In this document: piece after piece, positions 18,174-26,211 of the stretch
Numbering within the stretch: position 1 is the first letter of the stretch
Layout: the number at the start of each line of letters is the position of its first letter
Assembly: GCA_963725655.1 (NCBI GenBank)
Contig: CAVRYY010000003.1
Span: 434,001 to 498,000 of the forward strand
Direction of reading: 5' to 3'
DNA: 64,000 nucleotides
Origin: CAVRXT01 sp963725655
GTDB taxonomy: Bacteria; Acidobacteriota; Terriglobia; Acidiferrales; UBA7541
Translations under genes and position numbers: made by a program
Notes under the pieces: model-generated
The model's database searches: none
Told to the model about the DNA's origin: nothing
Seen by the model: only the letters and a program-made list of their open reading frames with translations

Positions 18174-18824
18174 TTAGCGCCCGGTGAATCTGCGCCGGCG
18201 TTGGACCGGCTGGCGGACAACATCGGGGCGGGGATTGGGACCTAACATGCGGAGAAGGATGGCTAGATCGGATTCGACAATGGGAAGACCGATCTTAAGC
18301 CGGGCACAGATATCGCGATTGCTTGCCCCCTGGAAGACCAGTTGCAAAATCCTACGCTGCCGGGGTGTGAGCTGGTCAGCCTTTTTGAGCAAAGTGCTGT
18401 GAAAGGTTTGCAATTGTCGATGAGTGAAAAACTCGGAGAGCGGCGCACTGAGGTAACGTCGACCGGCGCGCACGTCGCGTACGGCTTGGAAGAGGTCATT
18501 TCCACAGGACTCTTTGACGACATAGCCGGTGGCGCCGCTGCGAAGCGCATCCAATAGATAGGCCTCGTCGCCTAACATGGTAAGGATTACCACCCGGGTC
18601 TCTACTTTCAGACGGGAGACCCGGCGTGTGGTTTCCAAACCATCCATACCAGGCATCATCAGATCGGCGATGAGTACATCGGGTTTGTGGAGCTTGACGA
18701 TTTCGAGCGCCTCGATCCCATTGGCCGCTTCGCCGACTACCACAAATTCCGGGTCCGATTCCAGCAAGAGACGCAGCCCTTGCCTGACGACAACATGATC
18801 ATCGGCGAGCGCGATGGTCAGCAT
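18174..18824 (-). CDS. NarL-type response regulator with atypical HTH
   Basis: A 216-aa protein with a receiver domain (residues 1 to about 118) and a LuxR/NarL-type helix-turn-helix (about 150-205). In the receiver the acidic pair ADDH, the phospho-acceptor Asp in IADLMMPGMDG and the Lys in YVVKES are present. The HTH starts normally (LTPRQRRILQLVFQGASNRDICARL), but the usual V(K/S)TVExHR recognition segment reads LPIVESDL, so conserved His and Arg positions are lost. ATG at 18824 has GAGAGG four bases before it; a longer frame to 18941 adds a non-receiver leader. It is divergent from kaiC and probably pairs with a nearby HisKA_3 kinase (21050 or 25383). Confidence 0.85.
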   Translation of the reverse strand: MLTIALADDHVVVRQGLRLLLESDPEFVVVGEAANGIEALEIVKLHKPDVLIADLMMPGMDGLETTRRVSRLKVETRVVILTMLGDEAYLLDALRSGATGYVVKESCGNDLFQAVRDVRAGRRYLSAPLSEFFTHRQLQTFHSTLLKKADQLTPRQRRILQLVFQGASNRDICARLKIGLPIVESDLAILLRMLGPNPRPDVVRQPVQRRRRFTGR

Positions 18825-19206
18825 GAAGCCTCTCAGACAACGTTGGGCGCTCTTGGATTCAGAGACACTCAACAACGACGTGGCCGATCGCACCTGGGGA
18901 TGCGTTTTGGAAACAACTCCAGCAGAACTCAACGATATCATGCAGCATTGTTTAAAAACGACGACATTCGATGGCCCTTAACTGGCGGGTTACTTAGCTT
19001 TAAGGGGACCCTCCAGTGTCTTGTTCTGTGACGGTTGGGTAGCGAATCGAGGCGAAGTGATGCCCCTCGGACGTGGGGCGCGCGGTACGAAAAACGTGCT
19101 TTTTTTGAGCGCAGGAGTAGGATGGGGGCGAGAACCGCATACCAGTGATTTGCTGGTGGTTGCATTCAAAGTCTCTTGATTAGTTTTCAAAAAAGGACGG
19201 ACCGCG
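18825..19206. other. Divergent promoter region between the response regulator and kaiC
   Basis: This 382-bp intergenic stretch must hold both promoters. Short inverted words such as CCAG...CTGG near 19141-19156 are seen but no convincing operator. No gene is supported here. Confidence 0.5.
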
Positions 19207-20670
19207 GTGGCCACATCAAGAAGAGGACAAGGAAGAGACTCTGGAGGGGCACGGGAGAGAAGGAAAGAGCTTTCAAAGGTGTCAACGGGCATCGCCGGGT
19301 TGGATTTGGTGCTACACGGCGGACTGCCCGCCGGACGGGTGACGCTTGTGCACGGCGGACCGGGCAGTGGCAAGAGCATCTTGTCTTTGCAATGCCTCTT
19401 ACACGGCGCGAATACCGGGAAGCCGGGCATTCTGCTGATGTTTGAGGAACGCGCCGATGCGGTGCGTCAAAACGCCCGCAGCCTGGGATGGGATCTGGCT
19501 CCGCTGGAGCGGAAAAACAAGCTCTGCCTGCTGGATGCGCGGCTAGATCCTGGAGCGGTAGTCTCCGGCGATTTCTCGATCAAAGGCATCCTGGCCGTCC
19601 TGGACCAACGGTGCAAGGCGATGCGAGCCAAGCTGATCGTAATCGATGCGGTGGACGCGCTCTTGCATTTGTACGATAGCCCCACGCGCGAGCGGCACGA
19701 ATTGTACGCGCTGCATGAATGGCTGCTGGATCGGGGATTGACCGCGATCATGACGGTGAAAACTATTCCGCTGGAGGAGTCACCTTCCCGGTACGCATTC
19801 CTTGATTTCATGGCGGATTGCGTAATTCACGTGGACCAGCGTGTGGTGGCGCAGATCACGACGCGCCGCCTGCGAGTGATCAAATATCGCGGTTCGGGAT
19901 ATGGGCGAAATGAATTTCCCTTCCTGATCAATGAGAGTGGCATCAACATCACTCCGATCACCAGCGGCATTTTGCAGCACCGTCCGGCCGGTCCGAAGGT
20001 ATCGAGCGGCCAAACGGGGTTGGACGAGGTGCTCGCCGGCGGCTACAAGTCTGGGACCAGTATCCTGATTGCGGGAACCGCCGGGGCGGGAAAGACCACA
20101 CTGGCGTGCATCTTCGCTCGGGCCGCTTGCTTGCGCGGCGAGCGAGTGCTGTACCTCAATTTTGAGGAGTCGTCCGAATCCATGGTCAGCAACATGCTTA
20201 GCCCCGGTCTAGCGCTGCGGCCGCTGATCCAGAAAGGGAAGATGGTAGTCCGGGCGTATTTACCGGAGGCGATGGGTGTGGAGGAGCACTTGTTTCATGC
20301 GCTAAAACATCTGGATGAGTTCCAACCACAGCACGTAATCGTGGATGCGGTTTCGGCGTGCAAACGAATGGGTTCGGAACAGGCTGCTTTTCAATACCTG
20401 ATGCGCGTTCTGAACGCGTGCAAAGAGCGCGGCATCACCTGTATCTTCATCAACCAAACTGCGGGTCTGGATGCGGTGGAAGAGATCAGCGGGATCGGCA
20501 TTTCGTCCACCATCGATAGCATCATTCTTCTACGCCATCGTGGGGTGGAAGGCGGGATAGCGCGGCAGTTGATGGTGATGAAGGCCAGAGGTTCGAAGCA
20601 TTCCGAGCAGTTCCACGAATTCCGAATCACCGACCAAGGCATCGAACTGGCAAAGGCCGAGCCCGGTTAA
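19207..20670 (+). CDS. kaiC: KaiC-family clock ATPase/kinase
   Basis: A 487-aa protein of two fused RecA-like domains, CI (about residues 22-245) and CII (about 262-475). Walker A motifs are GGPGSGKS (50-57) and GTAGAGKT (290-297); Walker B Asp residues lie at about 147 and 380. The catalytic Glu pairs E80-E81 and E320-E321 match those of cyanobacterial KaiC. At the CII autophosphorylation site the Ser-Thr pair is represented by S433-S434, followed by T435. The protein ends soon after the CII domain, so the long tail that binds KaiA is short, consistent with no kaiA here. GTG at 19207 follows AAAAGGA. It heads an operon with kaiB and a histidine kinase. Confidence 0.92.
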   Translation: MATSRRGQGRDSGGARERRKELSKVSTGIAGLDLVLHGGLPAGRVTLVHGGPGSGKSILSLQCLLHGANTGKPGILLMFEERADAVRQNARSLGWDLAPLERKNKLCLLDARLDPGAVVSGDFSIKGILAVLDQRCKAMRAKLIVIDAVDALLHLYDSPTRERHELYALHEWLLDRGLTAIMTVKTIPLEESPSRYAFLDFMADCVIHVDQRVVAQITTRRLRVIKYRGSGYGRNEFPFLINESGINITPITSGILQHRPAGPKVSSGQTGLDEVLAGGYKSGTSILIAGTAGAGKTTLACIFARAACLRGERVLYLNFEESSESMVSNMLSPGLALRPLIQKGKMVVRAYLPEAMGVEEHLFHALKHLDEFQPQHVIVDAVSACKRMGSEQAAFQYLMRVLNACKERGITCIFINQTAGLDAVEEISGIGISSTIDSIILLRHRGVEGGIARQLMVMKARGSKHSEQFHEFRITDQGIELAKAEPG

Positions 20671-20726
20671 GTAGTGAGGATAGGCGGTGCATCCGACCGC
20701 GGTGCTGAAGCAACTGGAGCGCGACG

Positions 20727-21047
20727 ATGAAAGCTCGCAAGGGCGAGAGGCGAAAAACCAAGAAGCCTGGAGCTGAGACCTATGTGTTCCAGCTATTCGT
20801 CGCCGGAAACGAATGGAACTCCGCGCAAGCCAAGGAGAATTTGGCACGGCTGTGCAGGGAGCACCTTAAGGGACGTTACAAAATCGACGCGGTGGATGTA
20901 CTGAAAGACGCCTCGAGCGCGCATAAGAACAAGGTGCTGGTGACGCCTACGCTGATCCTTGTGAAACCCCTTCCGAAAGTCGTGGTGCTAGGCAACCTCA
21001 ATAACACCGCCCAAGTTCTGGGCGCACTCCGGCTGACCGTCGGTTAA
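20727..21047 (+). CDS. kaiB: KaiB-family protein
   Basis: A 106-aa thioredoxin-like protein of the KaiB family. After a basic 16-residue leader it runs YVFQLFVAGNEWNSAQAKENL, then IDAVDVLKD and the conserved VTPTL with its cis-Pro (P74). KaiB binds the KaiC CI ring in cyanobacteria and switches fold to do so. The ATG has GGAG 7 nt upstream. It lies 56 nt after kaiC and 2 nt before the kinase gene, so the three are almost surely one operon. Confidence 0.9.
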   Translation: MKARKGERRKTKKPGAETYVFQLFVAGNEWNSAQAKENLARLCREHLKGRYKIDAVDVLKDASSAHKNKVLVTPTLILVKPLPKVVVLGNLNNTAQVLGALRLTVG

Positions 21048-21049
21048 GA

Positions 21050-21880
21050 ATGAGGAAGCTCAAAGCATCGCGCCGCGGATCCAGGACCAAAGAAGCGCGA
21101 GAACTCATTCACGCCCTGAAAACCCACCAGGTGGACGCGATTGTCGGCCAACGGCACGTTATGTTGGTCCGATTGAAGCAGGTGGAACAGAACCTTCAGA
21201 GTTCGAGGGATCAATTGCGCGCCCTCGCAGCGAACTTACTCTCGGTGCGCGAGAACGAAAGGACGGTGATCGCTCGTGAGCTTCACGATGAGTTTGGCCA
21301 GGCGCTCACTCACTTGCACCTGGGATTGTCGTGGATATCGCGCAAGCTGGTGCCTGAGCAACAGCCGCTGCAGGAGAAAATCAGGTCGCTGTCGGCCACC
21401 ACAACGAGCTTGATCCAGTCGGTAAGGAACATCGCGAGTGAATTGCGCCCTGGCGTTTTGGATGAGCTAGGCCTGGTTAAGACTTTGCGGTCGGAGGCCC
21501 GGGAATTCGAGGGACACACGGGGATACCATGCCGGTTCAAGACGAATACGGTAAACATCCAGGTTGAACGTCCGGTGGCTGTGGCAGTTTTCAGAATCGT
21601 GCAGGCAGCGCTTACGAATGTTATCCGGCACGCGCAGGCATCGCGGGTGCTGATTACGCTGGTAAAGAGAAAACGTTTCCTGGTTCTAATGATGGCGGAC
21701 AACGGCAAGGGCATTCCCAGAGAGTTGATCCATAGCCATAACTCACTTGGCATTACCGGCATGCGCGAGCGCACTCTGGCGCTCGGGGGTACGTTCGCAC
21801 TCCGAGGATCGAGAGGGAAGGGGACGAGATTGGTGATCCGTATCCCGCTCTCTCGAGCCACGATCAGGACCGCCGGATAG
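21050..21880 (+). CDS. Soluble NarL-type histidine kinase of the kai operon
   Basis: A 276-aa kinase without membrane segments. A coiled-coil-like N-terminus (about residues 10-70) leads to the HisKA_3 dimerisation helix with the phospho-His in VIARELHDEFGQALTH (about 75-90). An HATPase_c domain follows (NVIRHAQA, then DNGKGI and GITGMRERTLALGG). It has no PAS, GAF or KaiB-like sensor domain, unlike cyanobacterial SasA. It starts 2 nt after the kaiB stop, so the KaiB/KaiC state may be its input, and the divergent response regulator at 18174 its likely target. Both links are inferred from position. Confidence 0.88.
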   Translation: MRKLKASRRGSRTKEARELIHALKTHQVDAIVGQRHVMLVRLKQVEQNLQSSRDQLRALAANLLSVRENERTVIARELHDEFGQALTHLHLGLSWISRKLVPEQQPLQEKIRSLSATTTSLIQSVRNIASELRPGVLDELGLVKTLRSEAREFEGHTGIPCRFKTNTVNIQVERPVAVAVFRIVQAALTNVIRHAQASRVLITLVKRKRFLVLMMADNGKGIPRELIHSHNSLGITGMRERTLALGGTFALRGSRGKGTRLVIRIPLSRATIRTAG

Positions 21881-22166
21881 TTTTTCGAGCAACCCTCCGC
21901 AATTCATTTCGTCGAATTCTTTCGTGCTTTGCTTGCGTCGGTGCCAACTACTATCTGGAGACCGAAAAAATACGGTTAAACTGTGCCCGGTAATGAACTT
22001 CGCGATGAATCATGGCGTATATCGCGGGTTCGGGTACTAGTTCCAGCGAATATCCAATTATTTGTTGGCAAATCTGTACTAAAAGGAACAGACATGCTGT
22101 TCTTAACCCATTAGCATTCTCCTCACGCGGAAAACTGACTTAGGTGTTTTTGCACGGGGAGCTGGC

Positions 22167-22394
22167 TTGAATCGACACCACTTCCTGGTCGTGGGGCTTT
22201 TTGGGATAGGCGGACCTGTGACCGTTCGCCTTGAGGAAATGCCGTTTGTCAACCAGCAACTAAAGACCGGAGCGGGTTGGACTGGGGTTGAGGCCGGAAC
22301 GAAACTGCGGGTGACATACCTTAGCATTAACGGTGACGGGGAAAGCGAAGCGGGGATATACCCCAAGAATGTGATCTACGTTGTGGAGGTGTGA
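22167..22394 (+). CDS. Small protein of unknown family, copy A
   Basis: A 75-aa protein starting at TTG 22167 with GGGGAG at 22157-22162. It aligns over nearly its whole length with the protein encoded on the other strand at 23509-23784. Shared blocks are VVGL, GP(V/I)TV, P(F/Y)VN, TGxGW, GTKLRV and IYVV, with 34 identities in 74 aligned positions counted by eye. No known domain was recognised; the alternating hydrophobic pattern suggests a small beta-rich fold. The presence of a homologue argues strongly that both are real genes. An upstream in-frame stop limits any longer N-terminus to about 19 residues. Confidence 0.65.
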   Translation: MNRHHFLVVGLFGIGGPVTVRLEEMPFVNQQLKTGAGWTGVEAGTKLRVTYLSINGDGESEAGIYPKNVIYVVEV

Positions 22395-22664
22395 GTCTGG
22401 TGATTCGAGGCAAACGACGCATCGACTTACGGCGGGGGTATAGCTCTTTACTAACCAGGATCGACTGTACCGACCGCCCGTTTTCGGCAGCGATCTCCAA
22501 CTTCCTGCGGATTCCAAGCTTATCGCAAAGCCAGCAGGTTACCTCGACCTGCTGAAATGGCCGGAGGCGGCGGCAAGGCTGTAATGCACATAGTCATGAC
22601 CCATGTCGCAGGAGTGACCAGGGTGGAATAGCGGTGGAATCGGACTAAGCCGGGACACACTACT

Positions 22665-23456
22665 ATGCTCATTGGCTACTTCGATGAGGCTGGAGGGCAA
22701 GAGCAGGATTGCACGGTGGTGTGCGGCTGGGTTACTCACGACCAGCGATGGCTGGAATTCGAGAGCGACTGGAGGCTGCTCCTTCTTTCTTACGGCGTTC
22801 CGTATCTTCACATGCTGGAAATGTTTCAGTATCAGGGACCGTATGCGGAGTGGTGCAACGTACCCGGCAAACAAGGAAGGTTCTTGCGGGACGCGGGAGC
22901 GATTATACGTTCGAAGGTGCTATGGGGTTTTATTTTCTTTGTAAAGCATTCAGCGTTTCACTTTGCGAATAGAAGTTTTGAAGTGACCGCCACAGTGAAG
23001 AGCCCTTATGCTCTTGCCGCTCGATCGTGCATGGAGATGGTCGAGCAGTGGCGAACCCGAACCTCGCAATCGGAGGCGATACAATTTGTTTTTGAAGTAC
23101 TCGATAGGGAGCAGGCCGCACTGACGGCGGCGACCCGAGCGATCCCGCCAATTCTTCCCAGACCGATTTTCGAACCGAGCCGCGACCTCCCTCCCAACGA
23201 AGAGTTTCCTGACGGCAAAAGCGGTGTGACCCAACTCCAGGCGGCTGATTATTTGACCTACGCATGCAGGGAAGCAATCCTCAACCGCACCCGGATAGGA
23301 TCGCTGCGCCATCGGCGGTCTCTGCAGGTGCAACTCCAATCGCGATTTCACATGGGGGGAATCTGTTCCAACAAGATGATGCGCCGATTTTGCCTGGACA
23401 GGAACATTCAGAGGAGGCGCCCCGAGAATCCCGGCGTCGATGCGTCGCTTGGCTAG
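22665..23456 (+). CDS. DUF3800 protein
   Basis: A 263-aa protein opening MLIGYFDEAGG, the N-terminal acidic motif of DUF3800, and carrying the C-terminal motif GVTQLQAADYLTYACREA (about residues 185-202). The family has a predicted RNase H-like fold with conserved Asp/Glu and is often found in mobile or defence-related neighbourhoods. Its activity has not been established to my knowledge. The ribosome site before ATG 22665 is weak (GGGAC). It is bracketed by two inverted small homologous genes, which makes the trio a candidate functional unit. Confidence 0.8.
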   Translation: MLIGYFDEAGGQEQDCTVVCGWVTHDQRWLEFESDWRLLLLSYGVPYLHMLEMFQYQGPYAEWCNVPGKQGRFLRDAGAIIRSKVLWGFIFFVKHSAFHFANRSFEVTATVKSPYALAARSCMEMVEQWRTRTSQSEAIQFVFEVLDREQAALTAATRAIPPILPRPIFEPSRDLPPNEEFPDGKSGVTQLQAADYLTYACREAILNRTRIGSLRHRRSLQVQLQSRFHMGGICSNKMMRRFCLDRNIQRRRPENPGVDASLG

Positions 23457-23508
23457 ATAGGCGCGGATCCAGGAAGCGGGAATCTGAGCGTGGAGTGGGT
23501 TTTGGGAG

Positions 23509-23784
23509 TTACACCACTACCACGTAGATCATACTCTGGGGAGGCGATCGCAGGGGCGCCCCGTCTTCTGGCTGGAAGTTGATGGACCTAACGCGCAGCT
23601 TAGTCCCCGGAACTATGCCGTGCCACCCAGGCCCTGTTTCCAGCACCTCATTGACGTAAGGTAACTCTTTCAGGTGAACGGTGATGGGTCCGAGTGGGGT
23701 CAGAAGACCAACCACGACGAAATAGTGCTGATTTGCATTTCGTTTGGGCTGAGGACTGCGCGCTTCGACATGTTTAAGGTTCAA
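23509..23784 (-). CDS. Small protein of unknown family, copy B
   Basis: A 91-aa homologue of the protein at 22167, on the opposite strand, with a 16-residue N-terminal extension and the shared core (HYFVVVGL, LGPITVHL, LPYVNE, GPGWHGI, GTKLRV, MIYVVVV). The start is TTG at 23784. It ends 52 nt from the convergent DUF3800 gene. Function is unknown. Confidence 0.65.
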   Translation of the reverse strand: MNLKHVEARSPQPKRNANQHYFVVVGLLTPLGPITVHLKELPYVNEVLETGPGWHGIVPGTKLRVRSINFQPEDGAPLRSPPQSMIYVVVV

Positions 23785-23823
23785 TGTGCCGTCCGATGAC
23801 CGGGTGGAATGTGACTGATATTT

Positions 23824-25383
23824 CTAAGCGACCACACCGCGTGCCAAGGGCATGCGCGCGATGATGGTCGTCCCCGACCCGCTGGAGACGATGTTCAGGT
23901 GACCATCAAATTGACCAACTCTTTCCTTCATCCCCCTGAGCCCAACGCCGGTTACACTTTCCGGAGGAATGCCCTTCCCTTGGTCTTCGACTTCAATGCG
24001 AACTTCATCGCATAGCCGCAAGACTTGGACTTTGGCGGTCTCACTGCCGGAGTGACGATGAATATTCGTCAAGCATTCCTGGACGATGCGAAAAATGGTG
24101 GTCTCGAGATCTGTCGATAGCCTGCCGAATGCATCGGATATAACCAGTTCAGTTTTTACCCCGGCGCGTTTTGCAAAACCATCCAAGTACCACTGGAGAG
24201 CCAAGCGAAGGCCGGTATCGTCGAGTAGAGGCGGATGGAGCAAATGAGAAACGATTCGGATCTCCCGGATGGTCTCGCGGATCAGGTTCTCTGCCTCAGA
24301 TAAAGCCGTGGCGGCCTGAAGGCTTATGTTACCGGCTTCCCTTGCCACCGATGCCAAGTGCAAGGTGGTGGCGGTCAACAGCTGGCCCGCGCTATCGTGC
24401 AGCTCTCGTGCAATTCGGCGTTGCTCAGCATCTCGCAAGGTTAGCAATCGGCTGTTGAGCTGGCGGAGCTCATCTTCCGCTTTTTGCCGTTCACTGATTT
24501 CGCGGCGCAGATCAGCGGTGCGTTGAAAAACACACTGCTCCAATTCTTGCCGGCTAGTTCGCTGGGCTTCCTCGGCTGCTTTTTGATCGTTAATGTCGGT
24601 AAATGTGCCGATCCATTGGATGAGCTTGTCACTCTTGTCGCGAACCGGAACTGCACGGATTAGATGCCACCGCCAACTGTGGTCGCTCGCCCGCAGGATA
24701 CGCATTTCACTCTCAAACGCAAGGCCGGCCGCCAGGGCCACGAGCCATCGATCCATCGACGCTTGAACGTCATCGGGATGATGGGTACGTGTCCAACCCC
24801 AACCCTGGATCTGCTCGATGCTCAATCCGGTGTATTCCAGCCACCGCCGGTTGTAGTAATCGATCGAACCATCGGGCCGCGCGGTCCACACCATCTGGGG
24901 CATGGAGTCTTCCAGAAGCCGGAACCTCTCGATATCTTGCCATTGCTGGGCTTCGCGCAGCTTACGAGACGTTATATCTTCGATCATTACAATGAAGTAG
25001 TCCGGGACGCGATCAGAATCACGCATCAGAGAAATGGTCATATGAGTCCACACTACCGAGCCGTTCTTACGAAAGAGGCGTTTCTCACCTTCAAAGATGC
25101 ATGGTCCTCCGCTGAGTAACTGCTCCACGACGGGCAGATCAGATTCACCAGCGTGGAGCTGGATGAGAGCGTAAAACGTGAGTCTGAGCATTTCTTTGGA
25201 TGTGTAGCCGAGAATCTCACACAGCTTGTGATTTACCCTCGTAAAGAGGCCGTCCGAGGTGGTGTGGGCGATACCGACGGGTGCCTGCTCAAACGTTGAG
25301 CGAAACCGATCCTCGCTTTTGGGGATGCGCACGTAATTCGCCTTACACTCGACGACATCTCGTGAAGCCAATAAGCCTTTCAT
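23824..25383 (-). CDS. PAS-PAS histidine kinase (HisKA_3 type)
   Basis: A 519-aa cytoplasmic kinase. It has two PAS/PAC domains (about residues 20-145 and 150-275), a coiled coil, and a HisKA_3 helix with phospho-His in RRIARELHDSAGQLLTA (about 330). The HATPase_c domain ends with GVGLRGMKERVGQFDG. No membrane segment is visible, so the signal is likely internal. GAGG lies upstream of the ATG. Its NarL-type output class matches the response regulator at 18174, and it has no receiver gene directly attached. Confidence 0.88.
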   Translation of the reverse strand: MKGLLASRDVVECKANYVRIPKSEDRFRSTFEQAPVGIAHTTSDGLFTRVNHKLCEILGYTSKEMLRLTFYALIQLHAGESDLPVVEQLLSGGPCIFEGEKRLFRKNGSVVWTHMTISLMRDSDRVPDYFIVMIEDITSRKLREAQQWQDIERFRLLEDSMPQMVWTARPDGSIDYYNRRWLEYTGLSIEQIQGWGWTRTHHPDDVQASMDRWLVALAAGLAFESEMRILRASDHSWRWHLIRAVPVRDKSDKLIQWIGTFTDINDQKAAEEAQRTSRQELEQCVFQRTADLRREISERQKAEDELRQLNSRLLTLRDAEQRRIARELHDSAGQLLTATTLHLASVAREAGNISLQAATALSEAENLIRETIREIRIVSHLLHPPLLDDTGLRLALQWYLDGFAKRAGVKTELVISDAFGRLSTDLETTIFRIVQECLTNIHRHSGSETAKVQVLRLCDEVRIEVEDQGKGIPPESVTGVGLRGMKERVGQFDGHLNIVSSGSGTTIIARMPLARGVVA

Positions 25384-25818
25384 TAAGCGTCCTCGCTGGA
25401 CCTCTGAGACTTATTGCAAATGCATCCATCATCACTAACTGGAGAGTGGGTTCTTGCTTCCACTGAAGACTAGGGGCAGCGCAGAAGTATGGATGTTCAC
25501 TTTGACACACATTCCTATGAGTTACTCTGCAACGGACGGCCCAGAAACTGGCAAGCGGCCGTGCCGGGAACGATCCGCCAAGGTAAAACGCCCGATTTCC
25601 AGGAACGCTTGTACTTTACTGCAGCATTAAGATTATTGGAGGGTAACCGATACGAACCTGTTCGAAACAACACAGATCGATGTGTACCTCGCGATTAGCC
25701 TGTAGAAGGCAAGAGCGTCGGACGCTGTCATTCGAGCAAGCCTAGAGTCTGATAACGACCGGCGAAAGCGCTCTGTTTTCCAGGGCCATCTACAAAGTGC
25801 CGATCGATAGGAGATCGT
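25384..25818. other. Intergenic stretch with one doubtful small frame
   Basis: Apart from a possible 69-codon frame at 25489-25698, nothing coding is seen. The end carries the strong AGGAGA ribosome site (25809-25814) of the next gene. Confidence 0.4.
25489..25698 (+). CDS. Doubtful small protein
   Basis: A 69-aa frame with ATG start and no clear ribosome site. The composition is plausible for a soluble protein (FQERLYFTAALRLLEG) but no family is recognised. It could be chance. Confidence 0.25.
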   Translation: MDVHFDTHSYELLCNGRPRNWQAAVPGTIRQGKTPDFQERLYFTAALRLLEGNRYEPVRNNTDRCVPRD

Positions 25819-26211
25819 GTGGGATCGCCGAACACGCAGTTACGCTACGGATCCAGCGATAACTTCACCGAGCGCATGAGTACGGATCGTGTGCGCGCGC
25901 CGGAACGGAAAGGCGAAAGCGCGGGACCGATCTCCGCCGGTGACGACGCTCAGAGCGCGCGTTGTGATACCTCTCCCATATTTACAGGCGAAGAGTTAAC
26001 TGTAATACGAGGCGTTTCGGTCGGGAAATGCGACAAGCAGCTTTGCATCGAGCTTCGTATGCCATTGCAAGCATTCCAAGGCTTACTCTGCGATCTGATG
26101 GCCAAGACTGGGACAAGCGATCGTATCGGGCTGCTGATATGGGCGACGCGGCGGAAGCAGGGCCAGAGAAACTCCAAAACGGAGACCACCCGCCTTCGGA
26201 TCAGAATATGA
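25819..26211 (+). CDS. Small protein of unknown function coupled to a GGDEF-EAL gene
   Basis: A 130-aa protein starting at GTG 25819, four bases after AGGAGA. Its TGA overlaps the ATG of the GGDEF-EAL gene (ATGA at 26208-26211), so translation is coupled. The N-terminal half is polar and probably disordered. The C-terminal half (EELTVIRGV ... CIELRMPLQAFQGLLCDLMAKTG) has helical and strand character. No family is recognised. The ribosome site and the overlap are the main support for its being real. Confidence 0.6.
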   Translation: MGSPNTQLRYGSSDNFTERMSTDRVRAPERKGESAGPISAGDDAQSARCDTSPIFTGEELTVIRGVSVGKCDKQLCIELRMPLQAFQGLLCDLMAKTGTSDRIGLLIWATRRKQGQRNSKTETTRLRIRI

